Source: Curvularia sp. ZM96 (taxonomy: Eukaryota; Ascomycota; Dothideomycetes; Pleosporales; Pleosporaceae). Taken from it: 64,000 nt of DNA. The first letter of the stretch is position 1. Each line of letters starts with the position of its first letter. The notes under the pieces are model-generated. The model was not told the DNA's origin. It did not search any database and worked only from the letters and a program-made list of their open reading frames with translations. The stretch spans positions 124,001-188,000 of the forward strand of contig JAJGBQ010000002.1 of NCBI GenBank assembly GCA_022457065.1, written 5' to 3'. The position numbers and the translations under genes are program-made. Shown here piece by piece: positions 1 through 11,573 of the stretch.

Positions 1-3000
1 ACGCTAGCAGTTAGTCTCGTTGCCATCTTCGCCTCTTGCTTGGCGAGGCTTGCGAGCTCGCAGTCTTCGCTTGCAGGTAGCCATAGCACTGTTACTGTGT
101 TGCCGTCTCTTCTTAGTGCCTGTACAGTCTTGTAGAACTAGCTGATGTAATTCTGCCTAGACTGCTGCCGCGGTCTTCTGAGTGTGAGCACCGCAGCCTT
201 GTTTCTTGTTATGAGTGCGATACTACGAAACCTCAGCTTCGGCAGTCTGCTCAGCGCCTCGGCTATTGCTGCTAGCTCTGCCGCATAAGGATTTTGTTCC
301 TCTCTCTTGCCTAACGTGACGGAGAAAGATTGTTTTTCGTTGTTCTGTATGATCGCACCTCCCATTCCGACTACTCCGTTCCGCGCTGAGCTGCTTACAG
401 CGATGCGTACCGCCCAGTTTATTCCTACCTCCTGTGCCGCGTTCTCGACTACGGTCTGCACTCTCTGCTCCCATGGCGCTAGGGCACCCGGCCGGATCGT
501 CTCCATCTGCTCCATCTCTATGTCTTTGAGCGCTTCTGCTACCTAGAATAGTGGCGAACGGTACTATCTTCTAAACTTTCGCATCCGCGACGTGTTTCGC
601 CGTAGTGGGTTCGTCTCAGGTAGCGCATGGATGTTGGTCTATAGCTTGACTGCCCGCTTCCAGAACCGCTCATGTGCACTTGGGATGTGCGCCTCTGCCT
701 CTGCCACCCATGTTGCTACCGTGCTGAACGTCCCTACAATCGCTCGTGCACCTATTCTTTGCACCCTATTAATAGATCTTATAAGCTTGTCTTTATAGGC
801 GTGCATCCACACGTTCGACGCGTAGTCCACTGTCGGCGCGACCGTTGCCGTGAACAGCTGTCGTGCTACTGTAGGTGAGAGCCCTCTCAGCCTCCTAAGT
901 TCTAATGCTGCCTCTAGTCCCTTCGCAGCTGCTCTTGCGATGTGTTTGTGGTACTTAAGCCTGGCGTCCATGAGCACGCCGAGTATCTTAACGTGGTCCT
1001 TAGGCGATACGCTCTGCCCTTTAATGACGAAGGGTTCGGCAGCACTCTTGTACACCTTGCGAGTAAAGTGGATGACGGCTGTCTTTTCTGCTTCAAACGT
1101 CGCTCCGCTTCTCCGTTCCCAATCTAGTGCGTCTTGGATGATGGCGTTGATGCCTTCTCTATTGCTTTGCGCCGTCAGGCCTATGACCCACGCAGTAAAG
1201 TCATCAACGAACGCGATCGCGCCTCCGTACGTGTCGATAGGTCGCTACACAAGATCGGCATTAAAGAAGAGAAATAGAATTGGCGACAACGGAGACCCTT
1301 GCGGTAGACCTGCTTATGGCAGTTCTTGGACTTTAGACGCCTGTCCGTTGACCTGGATTGACGCAGTGCGCTCTGAGCAGAATGCCTCTACCCACTTCAG
1401 CAGCTTCTGCGGTATGCCTCGTGCTTTCATTCTCTCTAGCAATCTTTCCTTGCACACCCTATTGTACGCTTCTTTGACATCGAAGCTAATTAGGCTGACA
1501 GTCCGCCGACCCCGCCACGCGGTATAAATCTGTTCTTGGAGCAGCACGAGTGCTTGCTCGGCTGATCGCTGCTTGCGCGCTCTAAAGTGGTTGGTGGGCA
1601 GAAGCCCGTGTGTCTCTACCATGTGCGAAATCCTCTCTGCCACCACCGATTCTAGCACTTTGCCTAGCGTGGCTAGCAGTGAGATCGGCCTCCACGCTTT
1701 TGCGACAGTGTAGTCTTTCTTGCCTGGCTTCTTAAGCGGTATAATCTTGGCGTGTCTCTATTGGCTGGGCAGCACTCCCTCCTCTAGCGACTGTCGGAAT
1801 AGCGCAAGCACATGGTCTTTTACTACCGGCCAGACCTGCTTCCACACCACGACAGGCAGTCCGTCGTCTCCAGGTGCTTTCCATGACTTGGCGGCGTACA
1901 GCTGTCTTTCTACCTCCTCGAGCGTGATAGTCGGCATCTCCACGGGTGCTCTCTGCGGCCTGGCTCCCTCGTCGTCGATACTGCTAGGGAGCGGAGGGAA
2001 GAAGGTGCTGAGCAGCTCCTCCGCTTGTTCTTCAAAGTCGCTCGTAGTTGTCCCGTCCGTTCCACGAAGTGCTGGGACTGTCCCGAACGCCTCGTTGCCC
2101 GCCTTCAGGTACTTGGCCGCGTTCCAGATGTTGTCGTTGTCCGCCAGAAAGTCATCCTAGTGCTTCCTCTTCTACTGTCGAATGACATCATGGTACTGCT
2201 TTGACGCTCCCTTTGCCGTCTCTTCTAAGTCCAGCCTAGCAACACCTGACCGCCTTGCGGCTCTCGCTCGGTTCCTCTAGTGCGTGTAAATGCGGCGTAA
2301 CTGTGTTAGATCCTGTGTCCACCACCTCTTTGCGTATGGTGACGGCTTAGCCCTGGGGGTTAGTGCGTGCACCGCCTCCAGCACCGCCGCCATCAGTCTG
2401 TCAGTCCTCTGCTGCGTCGTGCCCGCTGGCGGAGCCACGCTGAGCGCTCTAGCGATCCTGTCGTTGATTGCTTTCCACGGTGCGTTCTTGAGCAGAAGCC
2501 GCTCTTGCTGCTACACTACTGGCACGGGGCTGTCGAAGACCGTCTCGATCATTCGGTGGTCGGAGCCGTGTTCGGTGTCATGGGCAGCACATCTTAGTAC
2601 TGTGTCTGCCAGCTCTCTCGATGCCAGCACTAAGTCGATTGTCGTCTCGTAGTTTCCGCACTGCCACGTCTTGGTGCCGCGCGGGAGCATACTGCTAAGC
2701 GCGTGTTCTGTCATCAGGTCGATGATCGGGTCTGCTTCGCCCTGTCTGACCAGCGTCACGTCCTCTCCTCCCTATAGCTGGTCGTGCTAATTGAAATCTC
2801 TAACTAGCACCACATCCACTACCGTGCCGGTCCTTCTTCTTATATCCTTAATCACCGTATCTAGCTTACTGCACGCGTCTCGCAGTGCTTGCTGGTCTCC
2901 TCCTAGTATGTACAACGACACTACCAACACCCGACGTTCGTGTAGCCGGATGATCGCTGCTGTCAAGTCCGGTGACTCTACCCGTACCTGTTCCGCCTCC

Positions 3001-3293
3001 ACCTCTCTGTTCACCCACAGCATGCTCCGTATCGGCCACCTTCCTTCTCGCCACGTCGATGGCACCATCTTAGTCCACTTGTGGTGGAGCATGGGCGTCG
3101 TTAGCAGCCGACCCTGGATCTTCCGTGCATGTGGCTCCTGGACAGCTACCACCGACACGTCTTGCAGCTCTTCGTCGTTCATTAAGCTATCGTGTACTTC
3201 GCCTTGCTTTCTAATATTAAGCTGGATCACGCGGAATGCTCTATTTATGTCGAGGCGGGTATAACATCCGACAGTTTCTGCTAAACGACTCAT
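1..3293 (-). pseudogene. LINE ORF2: endonuclease, reverse transcriptase and RNase H, broken by stops
   Basis: Read on the minus strand from 3293. An exonuclease-endonuclease-phosphatase type endonuclease lies at about 3240-2510 (VRDFN near 2790, GSDHR near 2560). The reverse transcriptase spans about 1940-650, with the catalytic FVDD box near 1205 and GLPQGSPLSP near 1300. RNase H spans about 500-1. The frame is interrupted by about six in-frame stops (near 2788, 2776, 1757, 1312, 1247 and at 138-140). Several read TAG where relatives would have CAG or TGG. The protein continues open to the window edge after the last stop, so the element is truncated here only by the window. It cannot encode an active polyprotein. 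Confidence 0.88.
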
Positions 3294-4527
3294 GCGGTCC
3301 TCCGCACAGCACGCACTTCATCACTGCTTCGCTGCAGCTCTTGTGGTGGTGGCCCTCTTTCGCACATCTCCCGCATTTCTGCACCTTTCGGCATTGATAC
3401 GCTTTGTGGCCGAGCTCCTGGCAGTTGTAGCATTGCCCTGGTCGTGGTCGCTGTTCAAATGCGCTTGTTGTGCTGGATTCTCCGCCCGCGTGGAAGAAGC
3501 CTTCTGCGATGAGCCTCCTTGCGTCACTTTTCTTAGTCACGTACACCACCATAGAGCCGTACGCCTTCAGGATGTCTCTCTTACTAAGCCAGGCAATCTT
3601 GGCGACTGTCGTTCCATTCTCCTCGCTAAAAGCTTCTGCTACTCCCGCTCTAATCTCATTTTTCTCGTCTAATACTACTGTTCTCTTAACATTGTCAATC
3701 TTGACTGGGTAGAGCTCATCGCGCAGCACGCGCGAGCCTGCGCCAATCTTCTCTGCTGCTCTCTTGACTAGCTGGTGCTCGTCTTCGTCTCTGCACGTGA
3801 TCCTGATCCGGCTCTGGGTCGCGTGGTCGACAGTGACTGCCCGGCATCGCCAGTTTCCTTGGTTCTCTGTTGTGCGCATCTCTTTTTCTACAGCTGCTCT
3901 GACCGTCCCTGCTGACAATCTACTATTTTCGCCATCGGCCCTAGAAATGTCTATAGTGACGCTAGGCACGTCGATAGAAGCGAGATTAGTTCTGATAGTG
4001 TGCTGCTGGCTTGCTAGCGGCGCGGCTGTGGCGTTTAGTCCTACGGGTGCGCCTGTGGACGCTACCTTGGCCCAGGTTCGCGTACTAGAGGTTGCTGCCA
4101 CGAGGTCATCGACGCGTGTCTTCAACTCAGCGATCTCGTTAATAAGCTTTACGTTGTGGTTAATAATCGCTTGCTGGTTCTTTCTAATCTCTCTTGTTTC
4201 GCGTTCGAGGTTCTGGATCGTTTCATTCTGCTGCTGGATGATCTTGGTTAACGCGGCAAGTAGATCTTTGTTGGTGGCGGTGCTCTTCCTAGCTTGACGG
4301 ATAGGTTGGCTGCTTTCGATCTGGATGGTGTCGGAGTCGTCGGCTGATAGGTCTAGCTGTAGCGGTCGCCTGCGGTAATGTTCGTTTTGCTCGGTGGTGT
4401 TCCTTGCGCGTCTCTTCAGTGGTGCTGGTAGCTCGGCTGGCAAGGATGTGGCTTCGCGATCGCGGTCGCGGTCGCGTTCAGGGGTCGAGATGGCCATCTC
4501 TCTCACGCGTCCAGATCGCAAACTCAT
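3241..4527 (-). CDS. LINE ORF1 gag-like nucleic-acid-binding protein
   Basis: 428 residues, open throughout, starting at ATG 4527. The N-terminus is basic and charged with an RDRDRDRE run. Residues about 85-140 form a predicted coiled coil (ALTKIIQQQNETIQNLERE and onwards), which in LINE ORF1 proteins drives multimerisation. The C-terminus carries zinc knuckles: CYNCQELGHKAYQC, which fits CX2CX4HX4C, then CGRCAKEGHHHKSC and CVLCGGPHESFSRNC. Such proteins bind the element RNA in the retrotransposition particle. The downstream ORF2 starts 53 bp before this stop. Unlike ORF2 it has no internal stop codon, which may be chance or recent insertion. Confidence 0.9.
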   Translation of the reverse strand: MSLRSGRVREMAISTPERDRDRDREATSLPAELPAPLKRRARNTTEQNEHYRRRPLQLDLSADDSDTIQIESSQPIRQARKSTATNKDLLAALTKIIQQQNETIQNLERETREIRKNQQAIINHNVKLINEIAELKTRVDDLVAATSSTRTWAKVASTGAPVGLNATAAPLASQQHTIRTNLASIDVPSVTIDISRADGENSRLSAGTVRAAVEKEMRTTENQGNWRCRAVTVDHATQSRIRITCRDEDEHQLVKRAAEKIGAGSRVLRDELYPVKIDNVKRTVVLDEKNEIRAGVAEAFSEENGTTVAKIAWLSKRDILKAYGSMVVYVTKKSDARRLIAEGFFHAGGESSTTSAFEQRPRPGQCYNCQELGHKAYQCRKVQKCGRCAKEGHHHKSCSEAVMKCVLCGGPHESFSRNCRMLYPPRHK

Positions 4528-4668
4528 CTACACAACGGCGTAATAGCTCTCTTAAACTCCTTTTCTGACAAATACACGGTGTATTAGATCTCTTAGAGCT
4601 CAATACACTCGCTTCCTAGGATATAAATCTTTGCGATATTTTTTCTGTATACAGTCGATATGCGATAC

Positions 4669-5092
4669 ACTCTCATGCACTTGCAGCTTCCGCTTTTCGC
4701 ACGCGGCTTTGTTGTCATCCCACGCTCACCCCTGTCTCGCTTAGCGCAGGCTTTTCCTTAATCGCTCTAGCTCTTGTCAGCATAACCCTTACTCCCTGCC
4801 TTTAGAAACCGCTAGACTTGTTTCTTACAAGTATTACTAAGTATCTTATAGTGTACTGTAGAGTCCTCTTAGCACGAGTAGTCTTTATAGAAAATAACGT
4901 TAGAAGATGAATATTAGATCTAATAGACTCTAGTTTTACTAGTTCTTCGTCTTGTAGCTTTTATGTAACTATAGCATACTATAAACGGAAACGTCCTGTT
5001 AAAACACCTTTTTGACAAGTCTCCGTATCGACAGTCTAGAGCTCTTCTTCATCCGGCCGTGCTGTAGTGAAGTAGTCTCTCCGACTGTTACA
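4669..5092 (-). repeat. 3' stub and downstream flank of a third NLR copy (direct duplicate of 5090-5512)
   Basis: Two direct copies of a roughly 420-bp segment lie downstream of the left NLR gene. Each begins with ACACTCTCATGCACTTGCAG (about 4668 and 5092) and continues through CCCCTGTCTCGCTTAGC and a CGCTAG(A/G)CTTGT block. The far end of the first copy (about 5020-5092) aligns, on the minus strand, with the last codons and stop region of the left NLR at 5453-5512. It is therefore the 3' tip of another NLR copy plus its flank. The same flank occurs inverted at about 17860-18052 behind the right NLR. The intervening DNA is AT-rich with no gene. Confidence 0.72.
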
Positions 5093-5452
5093 CTCTCATG
5101 CACTTGCAGCTTCCGCTTTGCACACACAGCTTAGTTGTCATCCCACGCTTACCCCTGTCTCGCTTAGCTATGGCTTTTCCTCAATCGCTCTAGCTTTGGT
5201 CAGCATAACTCCTTGCTTCTTGTTTGCAGAGATCGCTAGGCTTGTTACTTACTGATCTTACTAAGCATTTTACAGCGCAATGTATAGTTGTGTCGGCATA
5301 CCATAGTTCGTCGTAGCAAATGGTAACTATTGACAGTAAACACAAGATCCAGTAGCGTGTAGCTTTACTAGTATGCAGTTCCGTAGCTTATATGCGCATA
5401 GTGAAGCAAAGAATATTATTGATTTTTTTTAAGAGTTTCTATATCAATTGTC

Positions 5453-8400
5453 TCAAGCTCTTTTTCGTTTGGTTGCGCCGTGGTGCAGACCTTTCCCCAC
5501 TGTTGAAAGCTTCGATTGTGTTTCCTTTTCTTGATTAGGAAGCGGCAAACCGCTGATCTTTGCAGCTAATCCCATACACCTCTCGCTCGACTGACCAAGC
5601 ACGTTGGTTAGCCCAGAGAGAGACTCGGTATACATTGCTCGTGCTTTGACTATCTCGGCTTGCTTCGCATAGAGATCGCCCATGTTCTCTAAGGTGTTAA
5701 GTGCTGGTAGGTACTGCTGAACGCGAACACTGTCGAGTGCCTCGTATCCTCGCAGCGCCCGGTCATACATCTGCTCCGCCTCGCCTAGCTTGCCTTGGTC
5801 CGCGTAGAGAAGGCCCAGGTCGTTGACCGTGTCCAGTGTCGATGAGTGGTCGAGTCCGAACGCCTCCTCGTACCCATGCAGCGCCCGCAAGTACATCTGT
5901 TCTGCCTTGTCTAGCTTGCCTTGGTCTGCGTAGAGATTGCCCAGGTTGTTGACTGTCTGTAGCGTTGGCGCGCTGTTGAGCCCGAGTGCCTCATACCCTC
6001 GCAGCGCCCGCAAGTACATCTGCTCCGCCTTGCCTAGCTTGCCTTGGTCCTCGTAGAGGCTGCCCAGGTTGTTGACCGTGTCTAGTGTCGACGAGTGGCT
6101 GGGCCCGAGTGCCTCCTCTCTCCCTCGTAGCGCCCGCAAGTACATCTGCTTCGCCTTGCCTAGCTTGCCTTGGTCCGCGTAGAGAAGGCCCAGGTCGTTG
6201 ACCGTGTCCAGTGTCGATGAGTGGTCGAGTCCGAACGCCTCCTCGTACCCATGCAGCGCCCGCAAGTACATCTGTTCTGCCTTGTCTAGCTTGCCTTGGT
6301 CTGCGTAGAGGTTGCCCAGGTTGTTGACCGTCTGTAGTGTTGGCGCGCTGTTGAGCCCGAGTGCCTCATACCCTCGCAGCGCCCGCAAGTACAGCTGCTC
6401 CGCCTTGCCTAGCTTGCCTTGGTCCTCGTAGAGGCTGCCCAGGTTGTTGACCGTGTCTAGTGTCGATGAGTGGCTGGGCCCGAGTGCCTCATACCCTCGC
6501 AGCGCCCGCTCGTACATCTGTTCTGCCTTGTCTAGCTTGCCTTGGTCTGCGTAGAGGTTGCCTAGGTTGTGGACTGTCTGTAGTGTTAACGTGTGATTGA
6601 CCCCTAGTGTCTCCTCTCTCCCTCGCAGCGCCCGGTCAAGCATCTGCTCCGCCTCGCCCAGCCTGCCTTGGTTCGCGTAGAAGCTGCCCAGGTTGTTGAC
6701 TGTCTGTAGTGTTAACGTGTGATCGACCCCTAGTGTCTCCTCTCTCCCTCGCAGCGCCCGGTCAAGCATCTGCTCCGCCTCGCCCAGCCTGCCTTGGTCC
6801 TCGTAGAGGATGCCCAGGTTGTTGACCGTCTGTAGTGTTGGCGCGCTGTTGAGCCCGAGTGCCTCATACCCTCGCAGCGCCCGCAAGTACATCTGCTCCG
6901 CCTCGCCTAGCCTGTCTTGGTTTACATAGAGGTTACCTAGGTTGCCGACCACGGCTAGTGTCAACGTTTGATCGACCCCTAGTGTCTCCTCATACCCTCG
7001 CAGCGCCCGCAAGTACATCTGCTCCGCCTCGCCCAGCCTACCTTGGTCTGCGTAGAGGATGCCCAAGTTGCCGACCACGGCTAGTGTCAACGTTTGATCG
7101 ACCCCTAGTGTCTCTTCCTTCTCTCGCAGCGCCCGCTCGTACATCTGTTCTGCCTTGTCTATCTTGTCTTGCTCCTTGTAGAGGATGCCCAGGTTGTTGA
7201 CCGTGTCCAGTGTCGACGAGTGGCTGGGCCCAAGTGCCTCCTCTTTCCCTCGCAGCGCCCGCAAGTACATCTGCTCCGCCTTGCCTAGCTTGCCTTGGTC
7301 CTCGTAGAGATCGCCTAGGAGGTGCACAGCATCGAGAACCGTCTTTCGCTCTTCGTCCTCGTCGACGTCTCCATCACTGCCTCCTCCAGCTCCCTCGCGC
7401 CAAACTATCTCGCTCATGACTATCTGCCTAGAGCACGCCTGCGCGTGTGGAAGAAGTCGCCGTTGCAGGGCAGCGTAGTCTTGAGTAGAGCTCTCCGGCA
7501 CAGCCTGGCCAACAGCAACTACCGCCAGTCGACTCAGCTCCGCTGCGAAGCGCGTGCCTTGCGAGTGATGCGCCCACTGATGCACCACCGGGTGCGTTGC
7601 ATAGCTCGCTGTCCCTGTCGTCTCCGTCGCCTCTTCAACTAGCGAGTAGCTGCGCAGCAGTTGCATCGCTTTACTAAACTTGATCTCGCTGCTCGCAATG
7701 TCCCCAATCCATCCTGATAGCATCCTTGCAGCTACAAGAGAATCCGCACATGCTGTAGCAAACAAGCCATACCATAGGTCTTTGTTGTCTAGAAACGACC
7801 ACAGCAATAGCAGGTTGGCCGTATGTTTATGCTTGTCGCGGATCGCCTGGTACGAGATGGCCCACGTCGTCCACACGCTACGCTCCGGGTAGTCTTGGAG
7901 CGGCGCGTCCGCTAGGTCGTCCGACTGCATCAGCTCGCTCCACTGCTGCTCGTAGAACCTCAGGTACGTCGCCAGCCCTACTCCGCTCTCCTGCAGGTAC
8001 GCACCTGCCTGCGCAATCGCGAGCGGTAGACCGTCCAGCAGTCCTAGCAGCCGCTCGCTCTCAGCTGCATCTATAATTGCACTGTTAGCTTCGTTGATCT
8101 GCAGCTATACATTAGTCACTCCTAGCTTACCGTCCTTCTTCTTGTACCAGCTCTTCAAGATGGCCTTTCCCTGCTCTGTTGACGCCTTGCCTAGCTGCTG
8201 CGACCCACCAAGCTGCTCCAGCCGTGCCAGTCGAGTCGTCACCAGCACTGACCCGTGGTCTGCCCCCGACAGGTACCGCCTCACGTCGTACGCATCAGGG
8301 TCGCGCCCTTGCGCCGTGTACTCTCGGTCGACGTTGTCGAAGATGAGCAGCCAGGCGGTGTTATCAGGCCGTGCAAGCCAGGCCATGACATCCTTGACTA

Positions 8401-9896
8401 CTGCGTCGATGTCAGCGCTGGCATCTGCTGCGTATTGCCTGCTTGTCTCAGGGATCTGGCCTTGCGGGATCCTACCTGCACAGCTCGCGATGCTGCGCTT
8501 AAGAGTATCCCCGCTGCGCCCGTCTAACCAGAATACTGAGCTAAACTGGCGGTGGTGTCGCCGCGCAAACTCGACCGCTAGCTGTGTCTTGCCCATCCCG
8601 CCAAGGCCACGCAGCACGTGTATCTTCTGGCGCTGGCCACGTTCTAATCGCGGCAGCAACACACGTTCGAGCTCTTTCATCTCTGCTGGTCTGTCTACAA
8701 ACTCACGCGCTCTTGGCACGCCCTCAAGGCTAAAGATAGTTCGGTATGCGCCAAAGTCTACAAATGCTTTAGCTACAGGACTCGAACAGTAGATGATAAC
8801 CACACTAACACTCTGTACCTGCAATGCTGTCCGCGCACGCCTGCATCTGCTTATGCACCTCCTGCGAGCTGATGTACCGCCGCGTCGCTGCCGCCATCTC
8901 CTTGACCTTCTTCGCCTCCTCTAGCCCGATGTCTTCTAGCCCTCGCACTACGTTGAACCGGTAGTACCGTCCCGTGCTGTCTAGCAGCCCCCGCTCGCGC
9001 CGGAACCGCTCTGCCGTCTGCTCTGTCTCCGTGGCTATCGCAGCTAGCGTCTTGCCAATGTTGAAGACATCGTCCTTGAACGCCTTGAGCGACGGCACCC
9101 CCGTCCCGATCGAGACCACGCACTTGACCTTGCCCTCTAGCGGCTCGGGGCCCCACGCTAGCTGCGCTTAGTCCCATAGCTCTCGCACTGGGTTGTTTGC
9201 GCCTGTCGCCCCGTCCACAAACTGCTCGCCGAACCGGCCAACGGCGATGGGGTCGAAGAAGGAGGTGGCTGCAGAGGTAGCACGGCAAGCTTCCCATATC
9301 GTCACGCTGTTGAGCAGGTCGCTGCTGCCGCGCGGTGTGCGGTAGCTCGTGAGGCAGACGGTTTCGCTTGTCTCTTTGCTCGTAGCACATACGAAGCTGT
9401 AGATGTTAACATATAATCTATTGCGTATATTCCGTAACATACACTTTGCAGGTAGTACTAGACTCGTCCTTAAGCAGCGCGTCCTCTTGCAGGCCTTGCT
9501 GCTTTACTACTTCCTTTACCGCCCGCGCTAGCTCCTCTGCGTCGAACCGGCCCTGCAGCTGGCCCTTGACCGTCACTCGGTGTCGTGTCTTGCGGAACAC
9601 GCGGTCAGAGAGCGACAGGTACGCGGTGATGCAGTCGCTCACGCTCATCTTCAGCCGGCCTAGCATGATGGCGATCAGGCTGAGGTTCAATCGTCAGCGC
9701 TCTTCCTACACCTTGATAGCCTAACAACTACTAACCCGCCCGTACTTGTGCCCCCGAGCATATCAAAGTAATCGCATGGCTTTGGCGGCGCGTCGGGGTT
9801 TACAGCCTCCATCAGCTGCTCGAGAATCATCAGGGAGGACAGGCCGCGGACGCCGCCGCCGTCGAGGGCGAGCAGGCGCAGGTCGTTGCCGGGCAT
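5453..9896 (-). pseudogene. Left NLR copy: patatin / NB-ARC / TPR protein with one nonsense codon
   Basis: Five exons on the minus strand (9896-9736, 9679-9443, 9396-8819, 8772-8131, 8070-5453) total 4236 nt, or 1411 residues if the nonsense codon is ignored. The patatin domain shows DGGGVRG (12-18), the nucleophile elbow GTSTGG (Ser51) and DGATG (Asp194). NB-ARC shows the P-loop GLGGMGKT (381-388), Walker B WLLIFDNVD (about 466-474) and GSVLVTTR. A linker is followed by 13 near-identical 42-residue TPRs plus a degenerate one. The lesion is TAA at 9168-9170, where the right copy has CAG; it truncates the product inside the patatin domain. Introns of 56, 46, 46 and 60 nt are canonical GT-AG. 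In Neurospora the patatin NLR PLP-1 triggers allorecognition cell death with SEC-9; a similar role is inferred. Confidence 0.88.
5707..7336 (-). repeat. TPR-coding tandem array, left NLR (13 units of about 126 bp)
   Basis: Thirteen units of 41-42 codons with the core pattern NNLGxLYADQGKLxKAEQMY followed by xRALRGxEE. Units 8-10 and 11-13 are a recent triple duplication: units 9 and 12 are identical in protein. Such high internal identity is known for the recognition repeats of fungal NLRs, where units are gained, lost and homogenised. The right copy has only eight units, most with different linker residues (GALYAVQGKLVEAEQMYERA). Confidence 0.9.
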
Positions 9897-10115
9897 GGTG
9901 TGTGCACGTCAAAACGGCAGGAGGAGATGGAGTATAGAGGTCAAGTTGTAGGATAGTGCGTGGGGTCTATTGTACATGCTGGTGGTCGCCTCGAGCTGGC
10001 AATGCGGCGCAGTGTTTCGGCCCCCAGCGCGTGCGGCTGAGGCGCGCGTCTCTGCCGTCCTGCAGCTGCCAGCATGCGTGGTTGGTGGAGGGGAGTGGGC
10101 GGGGCGGAACGGATC
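9897..10115 (-). promoter_or_regulatory. Upstream region of left NLR, homologous to that of the right NLR
   Basis: The region upstream of ATG 9896, read on the minus strand, aligns with the region upstream of ATG 13865. Shared blocks are GCTGGTGGTCGCCTCGAG, GCGCGTGCGGCTGAGG, CTGCAGCTGCCAGCA and TGGTTGGTGGAGG. So the duplication included roughly 220-260 bp of promoter. The right copy has an extra copy of the GTGCGGCTGAGG block. No element of known function was identified. Confidence 0.7.
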
Positions 10116-10469
10116 GTGCAGGTTGACGCGCGTGGGGTTCGCTCGTCGCTTCGCCCTGTGCCCCTGGCCTTGTTTACATATACGACCTCGCGAGTGTTGT
10201 GTGGCTGCGTTGTCCTAGCCAGCCTGCGGATGAATATTACGTAGAACGAATACACGCAGATCGAGATGTCGCGCGTCACGCCCATCTACAAGTGTCGGGT
10301 GTCACGAAGCTCGATGGATGTAACCGTTGTGCTGTACCTGTACTGTACGTAACATGTACGCTCGCATGCTGAAGCTTCGATGTTCTTCCGTTTCGCCAAG
10401 GCTGTCGCAACATCACTTCGTACGGCGCAAGACGCAATGCTCTCTGCCGCTACTGTACACGTCCTCGCC
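10116..10469. other. Spacer before the transposase, no gene seen
   Basis: The end of homology between the two NLR promoters is followed by about 350 bp without a supported gene. I looked for the transposon's left terminal inverted repeat here by comparison with the sequence after 11447 and could not match one. Confidence 0.5.
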
Positions 10470-11447
10470 ATGGCGCCTAGACTTGCCGCATCGCAGCACG
10501 ACATGATCAGGGACATGATTGCTAGCAAGTCCCTCAAAGCGATCGATATGGCGGCCGCAGCCGGCTGCAGCGACCGCACGATTCGCAACATCCGGTCTAA
10601 CCTTCGCTGCTTCGGATCTTCTAGAGCACCCTTCAACGGGGGCGGGCGACGTCGACAGATAACACCAGTGATGCTAGACGCTTTGAGAGAGAGGCTGGTA
10701 GAGAAGCCGGGCATGTACCAGGATGAGATGGCCCTGTTCTTATTCGATGAGTTTGAGATTCTAGTAAATAACTCTGCTGTAAGCCGTGCCCTAGCATCGA
10801 TAGGCTGGACGAAGAAAGCCACCCATCAGATTGCCAAAGAGCGAAATGCTGATCTCCGGGACTACTATCTCCATAACCTCTCTGCCTTCTAGTCCCACCA
10901 CCTCGTCTACGTAGACGAGTCAGGGTGCGACAAACGTATCAGCTTTAGGCGCACCGGCTGGTCACCGCTTGGTGTTGCTCCGGTGCAGGTAGCGCAGTTC
11001 CACCGCGACCGTAGGCATCAGATCCTGCCCGCGTACACCCAAGACGGTGTGCTCTTCCATCGCGTGTTCTAGGGATCGACAGACAGCGCCATCTTCGAAG
11101 ACTTCATCGAACAGCTTCTCCACCACTGCGGGCGCTGGCCAGAACCCAAGTCTATGCTGGTTATGGACAACGCCTCGTTCCACCACAGCGAGGGGGTCAA
11201 GGACCTATGTCTCTATGCAGGCGTGAAGCTCGTGTTCTTGCCGCCCTACTCGCCAGATCTCAACCCTATCGAAGAGTTTTTCGGAGACTTAAAACGGTTT
11301 ATTAGGCGAAACTGGATAGAGTACGAAAGCAATCCTGCTTAGGACTTTGGGGCTTTTCTTGACTGGTGCATTAGCGTCGCGGGCGACAGGGTAGACAATG
11401 CAAGAGCACATTTTCGACATGCAGGAGTCACTGTTGAGACAGGCTAA
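10470..11447 (+). pseudogene. Tc1/mariner-type DDE transposase with three TAG codons
   Basis: A single 326-codon frame from ATG 10470 (MAPRLAASQHD) to TAA 11445-11447. An N-terminal helix-turn-helix region (residues about 1-60, with GCSDRTIRNIRSNLR) precedes the DDE catalytic core: VYVDESGCDKR (first Asp), LVMDNASFHHS (second Asp) and LPPYSPDLNPIEEFFGDLK (third acidic residue). In-frame TAG codons lie at 10890, 11070 and 11340. All three sit where CAG would restore glutamine, as in related transposases, which fits CpA-to-TpA RIP. There is no frameshift. The element sits in the spacer between the two NLR copies. Terminal inverted repeats were not identified. Confidence 0.92.
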
Positions 11448-11573
11448 GAATATGGCAACTAGTTGATAAGTCTAGTAAATCTATAAGCGGGGCCCCATGC
11501 GCCGTATACATAACTATAAAGTCTAACTGCAATCAACAAGAATATTGTTAGCATATCTATACCACAAGTTCCT

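Larger units (their letters stand above)
1..4660 (-). mobile_element. Tad-like non-LTR retrotransposon (LINE), decayed, 3' end outside window
   Basis: A two-ORF LINE runs on the minus strand. ORF1 is a gag-like protein with three zinc knuckles; ORF2 carries endonuclease, reverse transcriptase and RNase H in that order, as in the fungal Tad1 clade. The ORFs overlap by about 53 bp. The RNase H frame is still open at base 1, so the 3' end lies outside the window. The 5' limit is inferred: sequence shared with other repeats starts at about 4669, leaving roughly 140 bp of 5' leader after the ORF1 start. Several stop codons in ORF2 fit C-to-T change in a CpA context, a RIP signature, while ORF1 remains open. 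Confidence 0.9.

Noticed and set aside
1720..4297. Plus-strand frames opposite the LINE
   Set aside because: Ser/Val/Leu-rich antisense frames of the LINE ORFs, with no domain signal.
6859..7642. Plus-strand frames opposite the left TPR array
   Set aside because: They are antisense shadows of the GC-rich TPR repeats; the minus strand carries clear patatin/NB-ARC/TPR coding.
8107..8109. Stop codon between NB-ARC and linker in the left NLR taken as a disabling mutation
   Set aside because: The same position is a stop in the right copy, and conserved donor, branch and acceptor sites show it is intronic.
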